Below, piece by piece: positions 46,343-54,522 of a DNA stretch of 64,000 nucleotides (positions are counted from its first letter, which is position 1; the number at the start of each line of letters is the position of its first letter). The DNA comes from Streptomyces ochraceiscleroticus. Lineage in GTDB: Bacteria > Actinomycetota > Actinomycetes > Streptomycetales > Streptomycetaceae. A model generated the notes under the pieces. The model was not told where the DNA came from. It was given only the letters and a program-made list of their open reading frames with translations, and did not search any database. The stretch lies in assembly GCF_000720485.1 (NCBI RefSeq), contig NZ_JOAX01000039.1, positions 15,881-79,880 of the forward strand, read 5' to 3'. A program made the translations under genes and the position numbers.

Positions 46343-47569
46343 ATGCGCTTCCGGCACCCCGACGGCTCCACCGTCCACCTCGCTTACTGCACCAACGTCC
46401 ACCCCGCCGAGACGCTCGACGGCGTGCTCGCCCAGCTCCGCGACCACTGCGAGCCCGTACGCAAACGGCTGGGCCGGGACCGGCTCGGCATCGGGCTGTG
46501 GCTCGCTCGCGCCGCGGCCCGCGCGCTGACGTCCGATCCCGTGGCCCTCCGCCGGCTGCGCCGGGAGCTGGACACGCGTGGCCTCGAGGTCGTCACCCTC
46601 AACGGATTCCCGTACGAAGGGTTCGGTGACAGCCACGTCAAGTACCGGGTCTACCGGCCGGACTGGACCGAACCGGCCCGGCTGGAGTACACGGCCGACC
46701 TCGCCCGGCTGCTGACCGTGCTGCTGCCGGACGACGCCGCCGAAGGCACCATCTCCACCCTGCCGCTCGCCTGGCGCACGGATTTCGACGAGCACCGGCG
46801 TGCGGCCGCCCTGGCCGCGCTCCGCACTCTCGCAGCGCGCCTGGACGCGCTCCAGGACACCACCGGCCGCAGCATCCGCGTCGGCCTGGAGCCGGAGCCC
46901 GGCTGCACGGTCGAGACCCTGGCCGACGCCCGCGGCGCGCTGACCGGCGCCGCGGACGTCCCCACCCACCGCATCGGCGTCTGCATCGACACCTGTCACC
47001 TCGCCACCTCCTTCGAGGAACCGGGCCCGGCCCTGGACGCGCTGCACCGGGCGAACATCCCCGTCGTCAAGACGCAGCTCTCCGCCGCGCTGCACGCCGA
47101 GCACCCCGATCGGGCCGACGTCCGCGCCGCACTCGGCGCCTTCGCCGAACCCCGCTTCCTGCACCAGACCCGCACCCGCAGTGCGCAGGGCGAACTCCTC
47201 GCGACCGACGATCTCGACGAGGCACTCGGCGCGACACCGGGGCCCGCCGCCGGACCCGGCCTTCCCGCCGCCGGACCCGGCCTGCCCACCGCCGCCCCCT
47301 GGCGCGCCCACTTCCACGTACCGCTGCACGCGCCGCCGCAGCCTCCGCTCACCTCGACCCTCCCCGTGCTCAAGGACACCCTCGCCCGCCTCGTCGGCCC
47401 GGCCGCGCCGCCGCGCACCCACCACCTGGAGGTCGAGACATACACCTGGCAGGCGCTGCCGCCCGAGCTGCGGCCGCGCACCCGTGCCCGGCTCGCCGAC
47501 GGCATCGCCGCCGAACTCGCCCTCGCCCGCGACCTGCTGACCGACCTCGGCCTCAAGGAGCTGCCATGA
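46343..47569 (+). CDS. eboE: metabolite traffic protein EboE (xylose-isomerase-like)
   Basis: A 408-residue protein that begins with the EboE-specific LAYCTNVHPAETLDGVLAQL (in parts), followed by LGIGLWLARAAA, TLNGFPYEGFGDSHVKYRVY (in parts), VGLEPEPGCTVET, CIDTCHLATSFEEP and the terminal HHLEVETYTWQALPP. It has the TIM-barrel fold of sugar isomerases. EboE is needed for periplasmic delivery of the scytonemin precursor in Nostoc; the biochemical step is unknown. GAGGAGG precedes the ATG and the stop overlaps the next ATG. Confidence 0.88.
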   Translation: MRFRHPDGSTVHLAYCTNVHPAETLDGVLAQLRDHCEPVRKRLGRDRLGIGLWLARAAARALTSDPVALRRLRRELDTRGLEVVTLNGFPYEGFGDSHVKYRVYRPDWTEPARLEYTADLARLLTVLLPDDAAEGTISTLPLAWRTDFDEHRRAAALAALRTLAARLDALQDTTGRSIRVGLEPEPGCTVETLADARGALTGAADVPTHRIGVCIDTCHLATSFEEPGPALDALHRANIPVVKTQLSAALHAEHPDRADVRAALGAFAEPRFLHQTRTRSAQGELLATDDLDEALGATPGPAAGPGLPAAGPGLPTAAPWRAHFHVPLHAPPQPPLTSTLPVLKDTLARLVGPAAPPRTHHLEVETYTWQALPPELRPRTRARLADGIAAELALARDLLTDLGLKELP

Positions 47570-48996
47570 CCGCGCACGAGAGCAGCCCCGCGGACGCCGC
47601 CGTGCCGCCCGCCGACGCCGCGCCGCCCCAGCCCCTGCTAGTCCTCGACGTCGTCGGCCTCACCCCCCGGCTCCTCGACCACATGCCGCGCCTCAAGGCG
47701 CTGGCCGCGGCCGGTTCGTACACCCCGCTGCGTACCGTCCTGCCGGCCGTCACCTGCACCGTCCAGTCCACCTTCCTCACCGGCGCGCCGCCCTCCCAGC
47801 ACGGCATCGTCGGCAACGGCTGGTACTTCCGCGACGTCGGCGAGGTCCACCTCTGGCGGCAGCACAACGCGCTCGTCGGCGGCGACAAGCTCTGGGACGC
47901 CGCCCGCCGCGCCCACCCGGGCTACACCGTTGCCAACATCTGCTGGTGGTACGCCATGGGCGCGGACGTGGACTGGACCGTCACGCCGCGGCCCATCTAC
48001 TACGCCGACGGCCGCAAGGAACCCGACTGCTACACCCGGCCGCCCGCACTCCACGACGAGCTGACCGAACTGCTCGGCCCCTTCCCCCTCTTCACCTACT
48101 GGGGGCCCACGGCCTCGATCGCCTCCTCCCAATGGATCACCGACGCCAGCCGTCACATCCTGCGCACCCGCCACCCCGACCTCACCCTCACCTACCTCCC
48201 GCACCTCGACTACGACCTCCAGCGCTACGGGCCCGACGACCCCCGCTCCCACGCGGCCGCGGCCGCACTCGACGCCGTCATCGCGCCCCTCCTCGACGAC
48301 GCCCGCGCGGCCGGCGTCACGGTCGTCGCCCTCTCCGAGTACGGCATCACCCGCGCCCGCCGCCCCGTCGACATCAACCGCGCGCTGCGCCGGGCCGGGC
48401 TGCTGGAGGTGCACACGCAGGACGGGATGGAGTACCTCGACCCGACCGCGTCCCGTGCCTTCGCCGTCGCTGACCACCAGATCGCGCACGTCTACGTACG
48501 CCGCCCCGAAGACCTCGACGCCACCCGCGAAGCCCTCGCCGACCTGCCGGGGCTCGGCGAACTCCTCGACGACGCGGGCAAGAAGCAGCACGGGCTGGAC
48601 CATCCGCGGGCCGGCGAACTCGTCGCCGTCGCCGAACCCGACGCGTGGTTCACGTACTACTACTGGCTCGACGACGCCCGGGCTCCGGACTTCGCGCGCC
48701 TCGTCGAGATCCACCGCAAGCCCGGCTACGACCCCGCCGAGCTCTTCATGGACCCGCGCGACCCTTACGTACGGCTACGCGCCGCCACCGCACTCGCCCG
48801 CAAGAAGACCGGCATGCGCTACCGCATGGCCGTCGTCCCCCTCGATCCCGAGCCCGTGCGCGGCAGTCACGGGCGTATCCCGGACCACGAGGACGACGGA
48901 CCCGTCCTGATCTGCTCCACCGCAGGCACGCTCACCACCCCCCTCGCTGCGACCGACGTGAAGTCCTTGCTCCTCAAGCTTGCCGCACGGCACTGA
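47566..48996 (+). CDS. eboF: nucleotide pyrophosphatase/phosphodiesterase-like protein (EboF)
   Basis: A 476-residue alkaline-phosphatase-superfamily enzyme. The Thr nucleophile region is LPAVTCTVQSTFLTG; zinc ligands are visible in LTYLPHLDYDLQRYG, VVALSEYGITRARRPV and the late region GSHGRIPDHEDDGPVLIC. No signal peptide is seen, so it is probably cytosolic. EboF-type proteins are the last ebo component and are expected to cleave a phosphodiester or phosphate of the transported metabolite. Coupled to eboE by ATGA. Confidence 0.87.
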   Translation: MTAHESSPADAAVPPADAAPPQPLLVLDVVGLTPRLLDHMPRLKALAAAGSYTPLRTVLPAVTCTVQSTFLTGAPPSQHGIVGNGWYFRDVGEVHLWRQHNALVGGDKLWDAARRAHPGYTVANICWWYAMGADVDWTVTPRPIYYADGRKEPDCYTRPPALHDELTELLGPFPLFTYWGPTASIASSQWITDASRHILRTRHPDLTLTYLPHLDYDLQRYGPDDPRSHAAAAALDAVIAPLLDDARAAGVTVVALSEYGITRARRPVDINRALRRAGLLEVHTQDGMEYLDPTASRAFAVADHQIAHVYVRRPEDLDATREALADLPGLGELLDDAGKKQHGLDHPRAGELVAVAEPDAWFTYYYWLDDARAPDFARLVEIHRKPGYDPAELFMDPRDPYVRLRAATALARKKTGMRYRMAVVPLDPEPVRGSHGRIPDHEDDGPVLICSTAGTLTTPLAATDVKSLLLKLAARH

Positions 48997-49016
48997 CAAT
49001 CGACCTTGGAGCCGTA

Positions 49017-50087
49017 ATGACCAGCGACGTTCCCAACCCGCGTACCTCTCGCAACCCCGAGCTCGCGCACCGGCTCGCCCGCCGCGGGTTCCTCGGCGTG
49101 GCCGCCGGCGCCGCCGCGGCCGCCGTCCTCGGCGCCCAGCCGGCCCAAGCCGCCGAGTCCGGCGCGCACCCCGGGCCCGCCACGGCCGACGGCCACCGTC
49201 CCGTTGTCCCGCCGGGCCGCCTCGGCATCCAGCTCTACACGCTCCGCGACCAGACGGCCTCCGTCGGCTTCGCCAGAGTCTTCGAAGAGCTGGCCCGCTA
49301 CGGGTACGACGAGGTGGAGTTCGCCGGGTACACCCAGGGCTCGGCCGGTGCCATCACTCTGGCGCAGCTCAAGCGCCTCATGAAGGACAACGGCCTGCGC
49401 GGCATCGGCAGCCACGTCGGCTACTACTCGTCCGACCCGAAGGCGTACACCTTCGCCACCAACCTCACCAAGGTGCTCGACGACGCCCAGGCCCTCGGTC
49501 TGCCCTACGTAGGCACCGCCTCGGGGCCCGACCGCTACGGGAACACCGTCGACGGCTGGAAGCGCGCGGCCGCGGACTTCAATGCCTACGGAGCAGCGGC
49601 CAAGGCCCGCGGCATGCACTTCTACCAGCACAATCACGCGGAAGAGTTCGCCTTCGCCACGGACAACCCGAAGGTGCGGCTCTACGACGTCCTTCTTGCC
49701 GAGACCGACCCCAGCCTCGTGCGCCTCGAAATGGACATCTACTGGGCGTATGTCGCCCAGTACCGCTTCTCGAAGCGGCCCGACGGCACGCCCGCGCCCT
49801 TCGAACCGCTCGACTACGTCCTCGCCGACCCCGCCCGCTACCCGCTCTTCCACGTCAAGGACGGCGAGCACGACGAGGCGGCGCGCGACGGCTACCACAT
49901 GGTGGACGTGGGCGACGGCGACATCGACTACCGGCACTTCCTCAGCCGCGTGGGCCGCCTGCCGAACCGCAAGTACCACAACTGGATCGTTGAACGAGAC
50001 GACGCCGTGGACCCCGCCGCCAACCCCGCCGGCTCCCTCACCACGGCCCGCCGCTCCGCGTCCCACCTCCGCAACCTGCGGGGCTGA
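49017..50087 (+). CDS. Tat-exported sugar phosphate isomerase/epimerase-like protein
   Basis: A 356-residue protein with a twin-arginine signal (ARRGFLGVAAGAAAAAVLGA, cleavage after QAA). The mature part is a TIM-barrel isomerase: LGIQLYTLRDQTASVGF, YDEVEFAGYTQG, HNHAEEFAF, LEMDIYWAYVAQY, LFHVKDGEHDE and the final DDAVDP. Export of a folded, metal-containing barrel suggests a step of keto-sugar conversion outside the membrane, matching the secreted dehydrogenase upstream. It is the last gene of the ebo-type run and is followed by a large hairpin. Confidence 0.87.
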   Translation: MTSDVPNPRTSRNPELAHRLARRGFLGVAAGAAAAAVLGAQPAQAAESGAHPGPATADGHRPVVPPGRLGIQLYTLRDQTASVGFARVFEELARYGYDEVEFAGYTQGSAGAITLAQLKRLMKDNGLRGIGSHVGYYSSDPKAYTFATNLTKVLDDAQALGLPYVGTASGPDRYGNTVDGWKRAAADFNAYGAAAKARGMHFYQHNHAEEFAFATDNPKVRLYDVLLAETDPSLVRLEMDIYWAYVAQYRFSKRPDGTPAPFEPLDYVLADPARYPLFHVKDGEHDEAARDGYHMVDVGDGDIDYRHFLSRVGRLPNRKYHNWIVERDDAVDPAANPAGSLTTARRSASHLRNLRG

Positions 50088-50105
50088 TGAAACGGCGGAC
50101 GACCT

Positions 50106-50160
50106 GCGGTAATCCGGCGTGATCTGGCCGGTACCAACCGGATCATGGCCGGATTACCGC
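50106..50160 (+). terminator. large hairpin at the end of the ebo-type cluster
   Basis: Perfect 13-bp arms GCGGTAATCCGGC (50106-50118) and GCCGGATTACCGC (50148-50160) enclose 29 bases with a smaller inverted repeat (CCGGT...ACCGG). It begins 19 bases after the stop. It may terminate transcription or protect the long mRNA. Confidence 0.7.
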
Positions 50161-50198
50161 CTGCCCGTTGGCACATGCCGTAGGTATCGTCTTCGGGC

Positions 50199-50582
50199 AT
50201 GAAAGCCATGCGGGGGTACTGGGGATATCTGGCAGCGGCCGCATTGATCGTGGCCTGGAGCCGGGGCGCGGAGAGCGCCATCATCCTGGTGCTTTCGCTC
50301 GCCGTGGCCGTCTACACGAGCTTCGCGCTACCCGTATGGTGCGGCGCGGTCAACCGCGATGGTCGTACGTACTGCCGCAAGAACGCCGCCGGGCTGCTGA
50401 TGGGCTGCTCCTACAGGCAGCACAGGTGGCAGAAGATGAAGATGATCGTGCTGCGGCACAAGACCGGCAGCGTCGTGCAGGCTGTCTTCCCCACGGCCAA
50501 GGAGAAGTTCGCCGGTGTGATCTCCGTGGGCGGCCTGCTGTCCGCCATCGCTGCCGTAATCGTTCCGGTCTTCACCGGGTAA
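50199..50582 (+). CDS. small membrane protein of unknown function
   Basis: A 127-residue protein with two N-terminal hydrophobic segments (YWGYLAAAALIVAW, AIILVLSLAVAVYTSFALPVW), a basic cytoplasmic loop with CRKNAAGLLMGCSYRQHRWQKMK in parts, and a third segment near the C-terminus (GGLLSAIAAVIVPVF). Cys residues in WCGAVNRDGRTYC resemble a small structural or metal site. TAGGTATC about 15 bases upstream of the ATG may be a -10 box. I do not recognise a named family. Confidence 0.7.
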   Translation: MKAMRGYWGYLAAAALIVAWSRGAESAIILVLSLAVAVYTSFALPVWCGAVNRDGRTYCRKNAAGLLMGCSYRQHRWQKMKMIVLRHKTGSVVQAVFPTAKEKFAGVISVGGLLSAIAAVIVPVFTG

Positions 50583-50622
50583 TCGGGGTAACCCGGACTC
50601 CTTACGGCCTCGGCGTCCGGGC

Positions 50623-50655
50623 CGGGTAGTGTGCCCCACGATCACGCACTACCCG
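50623..50655 (+). promoter_or_regulatory. inverted repeat in the chorismate mutase leader
   Basis: Perfect 9-bp arms CGGGTAGTG (50623-50631) and CACTACCCG (50647-50655) with a 15-base loop lie 20 bases before the ATG. The left arm includes a TAGTGT -10-like hexamer, so it could be an operator or a 5'-leader stem. Confidence 0.5.
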
Positions 50656-50675
50656 ACCCAGATTGGCGACACCAC

Positions 50676-51059
50676 ATGAGCGAGTGGACGCCCGCCGCGC
50701 CGACCACGGCCGGCGGAGAACCGCGCTCCGACGCGGCCTCTGTATCGGACGAGGCGGCGCGGGAGCGGCTGCTGTACCTGCGCGGCAGCATCGACAACCT
50801 CGACGCCGCCCTGGTGCACCTGCTCGCCGAGCGCTTCAAGTGCACGCAGCAGGTCGGCGAGCTCAAGGCCCGGCACAGCCTGCCGCCCGCCGACCCCGCA
50901 CGTGAGGCCACGCAGATCGCCCGGCTGCGCCGGCTCGCCGAAGACGCCAAACTCGATCCGGCATTCGCCGAGAAGTTCCTCAACTTCATCATCGAAGAGG
51001 TCGTCCGGCACCACAAAGCGATCGCGCAGAGCGCGGGAGCGGAAGCGAACGGCGCCTGA
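50676..51059 (+). CDS. chorismate mutase, AroQ class
   Basis: A 127-residue all-helical protein with the AroQ pattern: LRGSIDNLDAALVHLLAERFKCTQQVGELKA (in parts; active-site Arg and Lys present) and the C-terminal FAEKFLNFIIEEVVRHH. It converts chorismate to prephenate for phenylalanine and tyrosine synthesis. No signal peptide, so it is cytosolic. The 30-residue N-terminal tail is disordered. The ATG at 50676 has only a weak ribosome site (GATTGGCGA); no alternative in-frame start is better. Confidence 0.88.
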   Translation: MSEWTPAAPTTAGGEPRSDAASVSDEAARERLLYLRGSIDNLDAALVHLLAERFKCTQQVGELKARHSLPPADPAREATQIARLRRLAEDAKLDPAFAEKFLNFIIEEVVRHHKAIAQSAGAEANGA

Positions 51060-51080
51060 CGCCGCCACCGGGCACAGCTC

Positions 51081-51671
51081 TCACAGCTCCCGTACGAAGG
51101 ACACCCGGTCCAGGCCCGGACCGTCGTAATCCGTGCAGACGCCCACGCCGTCCTCCGTGCGGTCACCCGGCTCGATACGGAAGCCCATCCGCGTGTGGTA
51201 CGCGATGGAGTTCCGGTTCGCCGGGCTGGTGATGGCGCGGACGCGGGACCGGCCGTGGCCACGGGCCACATCGAAGAAGCGGCGGTAGAGCGCGCTGCCC
51301 AGGCCGCCGCGCTGCTCCTCCGGATGCACACCCACGAAGTGGATGTACGCCGTCTCCGGGTCCGTCTGGGACAGGAAGCCGATGAGGAACGCCCGTAGGG
51401 CGGCCCCACCGGCCGCCCCGCCTTCGGAGCCACCCCCGGAGGAGCCCTCAGCGGCCCGCTCCACCAAGAAGCTCGTCTCCGAGAAGTGCTGGAGGAACAG
51501 CCGCGGCACGAGGAGGCGGCGCTGCTGCGCCCCCGCCTCGCCGCCCTGGCCGCCCCACCAGTCGGTCAGCGCCCCTTGGAGCACCGCGTGGTCCGAGGGG
51601 CGCGGATTCCGCACTGTCACGCCGGGCGGGAACGGCCCCGACGGTTCGAGGTCACAAGATCGTATGCTCAT
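51081..51671 (-). CDS. GNAT family N-acetyltransferase
   Basis: A 196-residue GNAT protein. The acetyl-CoA-binding loop is HPEEQRGGLGSALYRRFFDVA (R/QxxGxG/A), followed by the terminal SIAYHTRMGFRIEPGD. A Gly/Ser/Glu-rich insertion (GSSGGGSEGG) lies between strands. The target is unknown. The gene is convergent with the chorismate mutase gene and starts near the MFS gene end. Confidence 0.87.
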   Translation of the reverse strand: MSIRSCDLEPSGPFPPGVTVRNPRPSDHAVLQGALTDWWGGQGGEAGAQQRRLLVPRLFLQHFSETSFLVERAAEGSSGGGSEGGAAGGAALRAFLIGFLSQTDPETAYIHFVGVHPEEQRGGLGSALYRRFFDVARGHGRSRVRAITSPANRNSIAYHTRMGFRIEPGDRTEDGVGVCTDYDGPGLDRVSFVREL

Positions 51672-51689
51672 GCGGCGAGCGTACGGGGA

Positions 51690-53048
51690 TCAGGCCGTCA
51701 CCCCTGTCCGTTCCGCCGGCCGTTTCAGGAACAGCGACAGCACGGCCGCCAGCAGCCCCACACAGCCCGCCGTGGCGTACGCCCCGTCGTAGCCCCACGC
51801 GGCCACCACAGCGGCGCCCAGGCCGCCGCCCAGCAGTCCTGAGACCAGCTTCGAGCTGTAGACCAGGCCGTAGTTGGACGCGTTGTTGTTCTCGCCGAAG
51901 TAGTCCGGCACCAGGGCCGCGAAGAGCGGGAAGAACGCGCCGCCGCCGAAGCCGGACACGAAGGCGAAGACCAGGAACAGCGGCTCGTTGGCGCTCTCGC
52001 CCGCCCACAGGACGCCGAACTGGGCGAGCCCGAGGACGAGGCACACGTAGGTGAGCGTCAGGCGCCGCCCGAGGCGGTCCGAGAGCCAGCCCACGACGCC
52101 GCGCCCGGTGCCGTTGACCACCGACATGATGCCCATGGAGGACGCCGCGACCAGCGGGCCGAAGCCGACGTCCTTGGCGAACGGCACCTGGAAGGAGATG
52201 CCGAAGATCGACACGCCCGCGGTGCAGAGCAGGCACGCCCACATCAGGGGCAGCATCTTGGTACGCACCGCCTCGCGGGGTGTGAACTGTCCCGCCGCCG
52301 GCGGGTTCTTGCGCAGCGCCTGTGCCGTGCGCCCCGTACTGGGGCGCGCGAGCGGGTCGACGTGCTCCGGCCACCAGTTCTTCGGCGGGTCCTTGAAGAA
52401 CATTCCCGCCACCGCCGTCACCAGCAGCACGTACAGGCCCACCAGGTCCAGCACCCCGCGGTAGTTCCCGGCGTCGAAGCCGTACGAGAAGAGGAAGATG
52501 AAGGGCACCGCACCGTAGGCGAAGCCACCGTTGACGAAACCCGTCTTGCCGCCCCGCCGCTCCGGATACCACTTCCCGACCGTATTGATGCACGTCGCGT
52601 ACACCAGACCGGAGCCGGTGCCGCCGAGCACACCGAAGCCGACGATCGCCCACCACAGGGACGGCGCGTGCGCGAGGCTCACGAAGCCCAGCAGGGCCAG
52701 GCCCGAGCCGGCCAGCATCGCCGCCCGGCTGGTCAGCACGCCCTTCTCGCGCAGCCGGCCGGCCGGGAAGGCCACCGCCGCCTGGAAGAAGACCCACACG
52801 CTCAGCACCCAGAACGTGCCGGTGTGGCTCCAGTGGTGTGCCTCGGAGAGCGTCGATTCGGCGGCCCCGTAGGCGTACTCGAACACGCTGATGCCCATCA
52901 TGGCCACCCACGGCAGCAGCACCATGGTCCAGCGCGGATAGCCCAGGATCTCCCGGTCCGTGATGCCGACCCGGTAGACGCGGCCCTGTGCGTCGGTGAG
53001 GTCACGTACCCGGCCCGCTCTCGGGGCCGTGATGTCCTCGGCGGTCAT
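51690..53048 (-). CDS. OFA-family MFS transporter (oxalate/formate antiporter-like), copy 2
   Basis: A 452-residue, 12-helix MFS protein. It has the OFA pattern: PRWTMVLLPWVAMMGISVFEYAYG near helix 1 (in parts), GSGLVYATCINTVGKWYPERRG after helix 4 and FPLFAALVPDYFGENNNASNYG in the second half. Family members such as OxlT exchange oxalate for formate. It begins one base after the stop of a paralogous transporter, so they are co-transcribed. Location in an island with formyl-CoA transferase supports oxalate as cargo. The ATG at 53048 has GGAGG upstream. Confidence 0.9.
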   Translation of the reverse strand: MTAEDITAPRAGRVRDLTDAQGRVYRVGITDREILGYPRWTMVLLPWVAMMGISVFEYAYGAAESTLSEAHHWSHTGTFWVLSVWVFFQAAVAFPAGRLREKGVLTSRAAMLAGSGLALLGFVSLAHAPSLWWAIVGFGVLGGTGSGLVYATCINTVGKWYPERRGGKTGFVNGGFAYGAVPFIFLFSYGFDAGNYRGVLDLVGLYVLLVTAVAGMFFKDPPKNWWPEHVDPLARPSTGRTAQALRKNPPAAGQFTPREAVRTKMLPLMWACLLCTAGVSIFGISFQVPFAKDVGFGPLVAASSMGIMSVVNGTGRGVVGWLSDRLGRRLTLTYVCLVLGLAQFGVLWAGESANEPLFLVFAFVSGFGGGAFFPLFAALVPDYFGENNNASNYGLVYSSKLVSGLLGGGLGAAVVAAWGYDGAYATAGCVGLLAAVLSLFLKRPAERTGVTA

Positions 53049-53049
53049 C

Positions 53050-54438
53050 TCACATCGCCTCCCTGCTGATCGGACGGGGATTGGGCTGGATGGCGCGCGC
53101 GGCCGGCCGGCCCGGCTGGCGCAGGAAGACGGCCAGCACGGCCGAGAAGAAGCCGATACCGCCGGCGAGTACGAAGGCGCCCCGGTAGTCCCAGGCACCC
53201 ACCACGACCGCTCCCAGGCCCGAGCCGACCAGCCCGGAGACGAGCTTGGAGCTGTAGACCATCCCGTAGTTCGTGGCGTTGTTGTTCTCGCCGAAGAAGT
53301 CGGCGGTCATCGCGGCGAACAGCGGGAAGATCGCGCCGCCGCCGAATCCGGAGACCATCGAACAGATCAAGAAGAACGGCAGGCTCTGCAGCGTCCCCGA
53401 GACGAGCACACCGATCTGCGCGCTGCCCAGTACCAGGCACACGAAGATGAGCGTGTTGCGGCGCCCGTACCGGTCGGAGATCCAGCCGATGACGCCGCGC
53501 CCGGTGCCGTTGACGATCGCCTTCAGGGACATCGCCGTGGCCACGATGCCGCCCGCGAAGCCCATGTCCTTCCCGAAGGGCACCTGGAAGGCGATGCCGA
53601 AGATGTTGATGCCGGCCGTACAGAGCAGGCAGAACCACATCATCCACAGGACGGGAGTGCGGGCCGCCTCGGCGGGCGTGTACTGCTTGACCGCCGGCGG
53701 GTTCTTCGCGAGCGCACGCCGGATCCGCGGATCGTCGGAGACCGACAGCGGATCGACGTGCTCCGGCCACCAGTTCTTCGGCGGATCCTTGAAGAACCAC
53801 CCTGCGCTCGCCACGACCATCAGGAGCACCGCGCCGACGGACACCAGCACCACCTGATAGTTGCTCAGGTCCAGATAGGCGGTGAAGAGAAAGACGAACG
53901 GCACGGAGCCGTACGCGAAACCGCCGTTGACCAGGCCCGTCTTGCCGCCCTTGCGCTCCGGATACCACTTGCCGACCATGTTCACGCAGGTCGCGTAGAC
54001 CAGCCCGGCGCCCATCCCGCTGAAGGCGCCGAAGCCGATGTACGCGACGGCGACGTGCGGCGCGAACGCCAGGGACAGGTATCCCAGGAACGTCCCCAAG
54101 GCGCCCAGCATCATGGCGTTACGGGCCGGCAGCCGGCCGCTCTCGCGCAGCTTCCCCGCCGGGAACCCCACCGCCGCCTGGAAGAACACCCACACACCCA
54201 GCAGCCAGAAGATGTGCCCGCTGCTCCACAGATGCGCGTCGTGCAGAGTGTCCTCGGCCGAGGTGAAGGCGTATTCCGACGAGCTGATGCCCATCATGCC
54301 GACCCACGGGAGGAGCACCATCGTCCAGCGGGGCCGGCCCAGGATGTCCCGGTCGCGCTCGCCGATCCGGTACACCCGTCCGTTGCGGTCCCGCACCTCC
54401 CGGTACGGGGCACCCGCTGGGGCATCGGTTGTTGTCAT
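53050..54438 (-). CDS. OFA-family MFS transporter (oxalate/formate antiporter-like), copy 1
   Basis: A 462-residue MFS protein clearly paralogous to the next gene: shared blocks include WTMVLLPWVGMMGIS, GLVYATCVNMVGKWYPERKGGKTG (in parts), FFKDPPKNWWPEHVDPL and DFFGENNNATNYGMVYSSKLVSG (in parts). Expected to move oxalate/formate or a similar dicarboxylate/monocarboxylate pair. Tandem OFA genes may provide uptake and efflux, or different substrates. AAGGGG precedes the ATG at 54438. Confidence 0.9.
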   Translation of the reverse strand: MTTTDAPAGAPYREVRDRNGRVYRIGERDRDILGRPRWTMVLLPWVGMMGISSSEYAFTSAEDTLHDAHLWSSGHIFWLLGVWVFFQAAVGFPAGKLRESGRLPARNAMMLGALGTFLGYLSLAFAPHVAVAYIGFGAFSGMGAGLVYATCVNMVGKWYPERKGGKTGLVNGGFAYGSVPFVFLFTAYLDLSNYQVVLVSVGAVLLMVVASAGWFFKDPPKNWWPEHVDPLSVSDDPRIRRALAKNPPAVKQYTPAEAARTPVLWMMWFCLLCTAGINIFGIAFQVPFGKDMGFAGGIVATAMSLKAIVNGTGRGVIGWISDRYGRRNTLIFVCLVLGSAQIGVLVSGTLQSLPFFLICSMVSGFGGGAIFPLFAAMTADFFGENNNATNYGMVYSSKLVSGLVGSGLGAVVVGAWDYRGAFVLAGGIGFFSAVLAVFLRQPGRPAARAIQPNPRPISREAM

Positions 54439-54522
54439 GTCGAACCCCTTGCGTCGAAGAAGCCTGGCCAGCGCCCCCTGTCCGTTCTCTTCGTGCTCGC
54501 GGGACTCGCACGCCGCGTTAGG

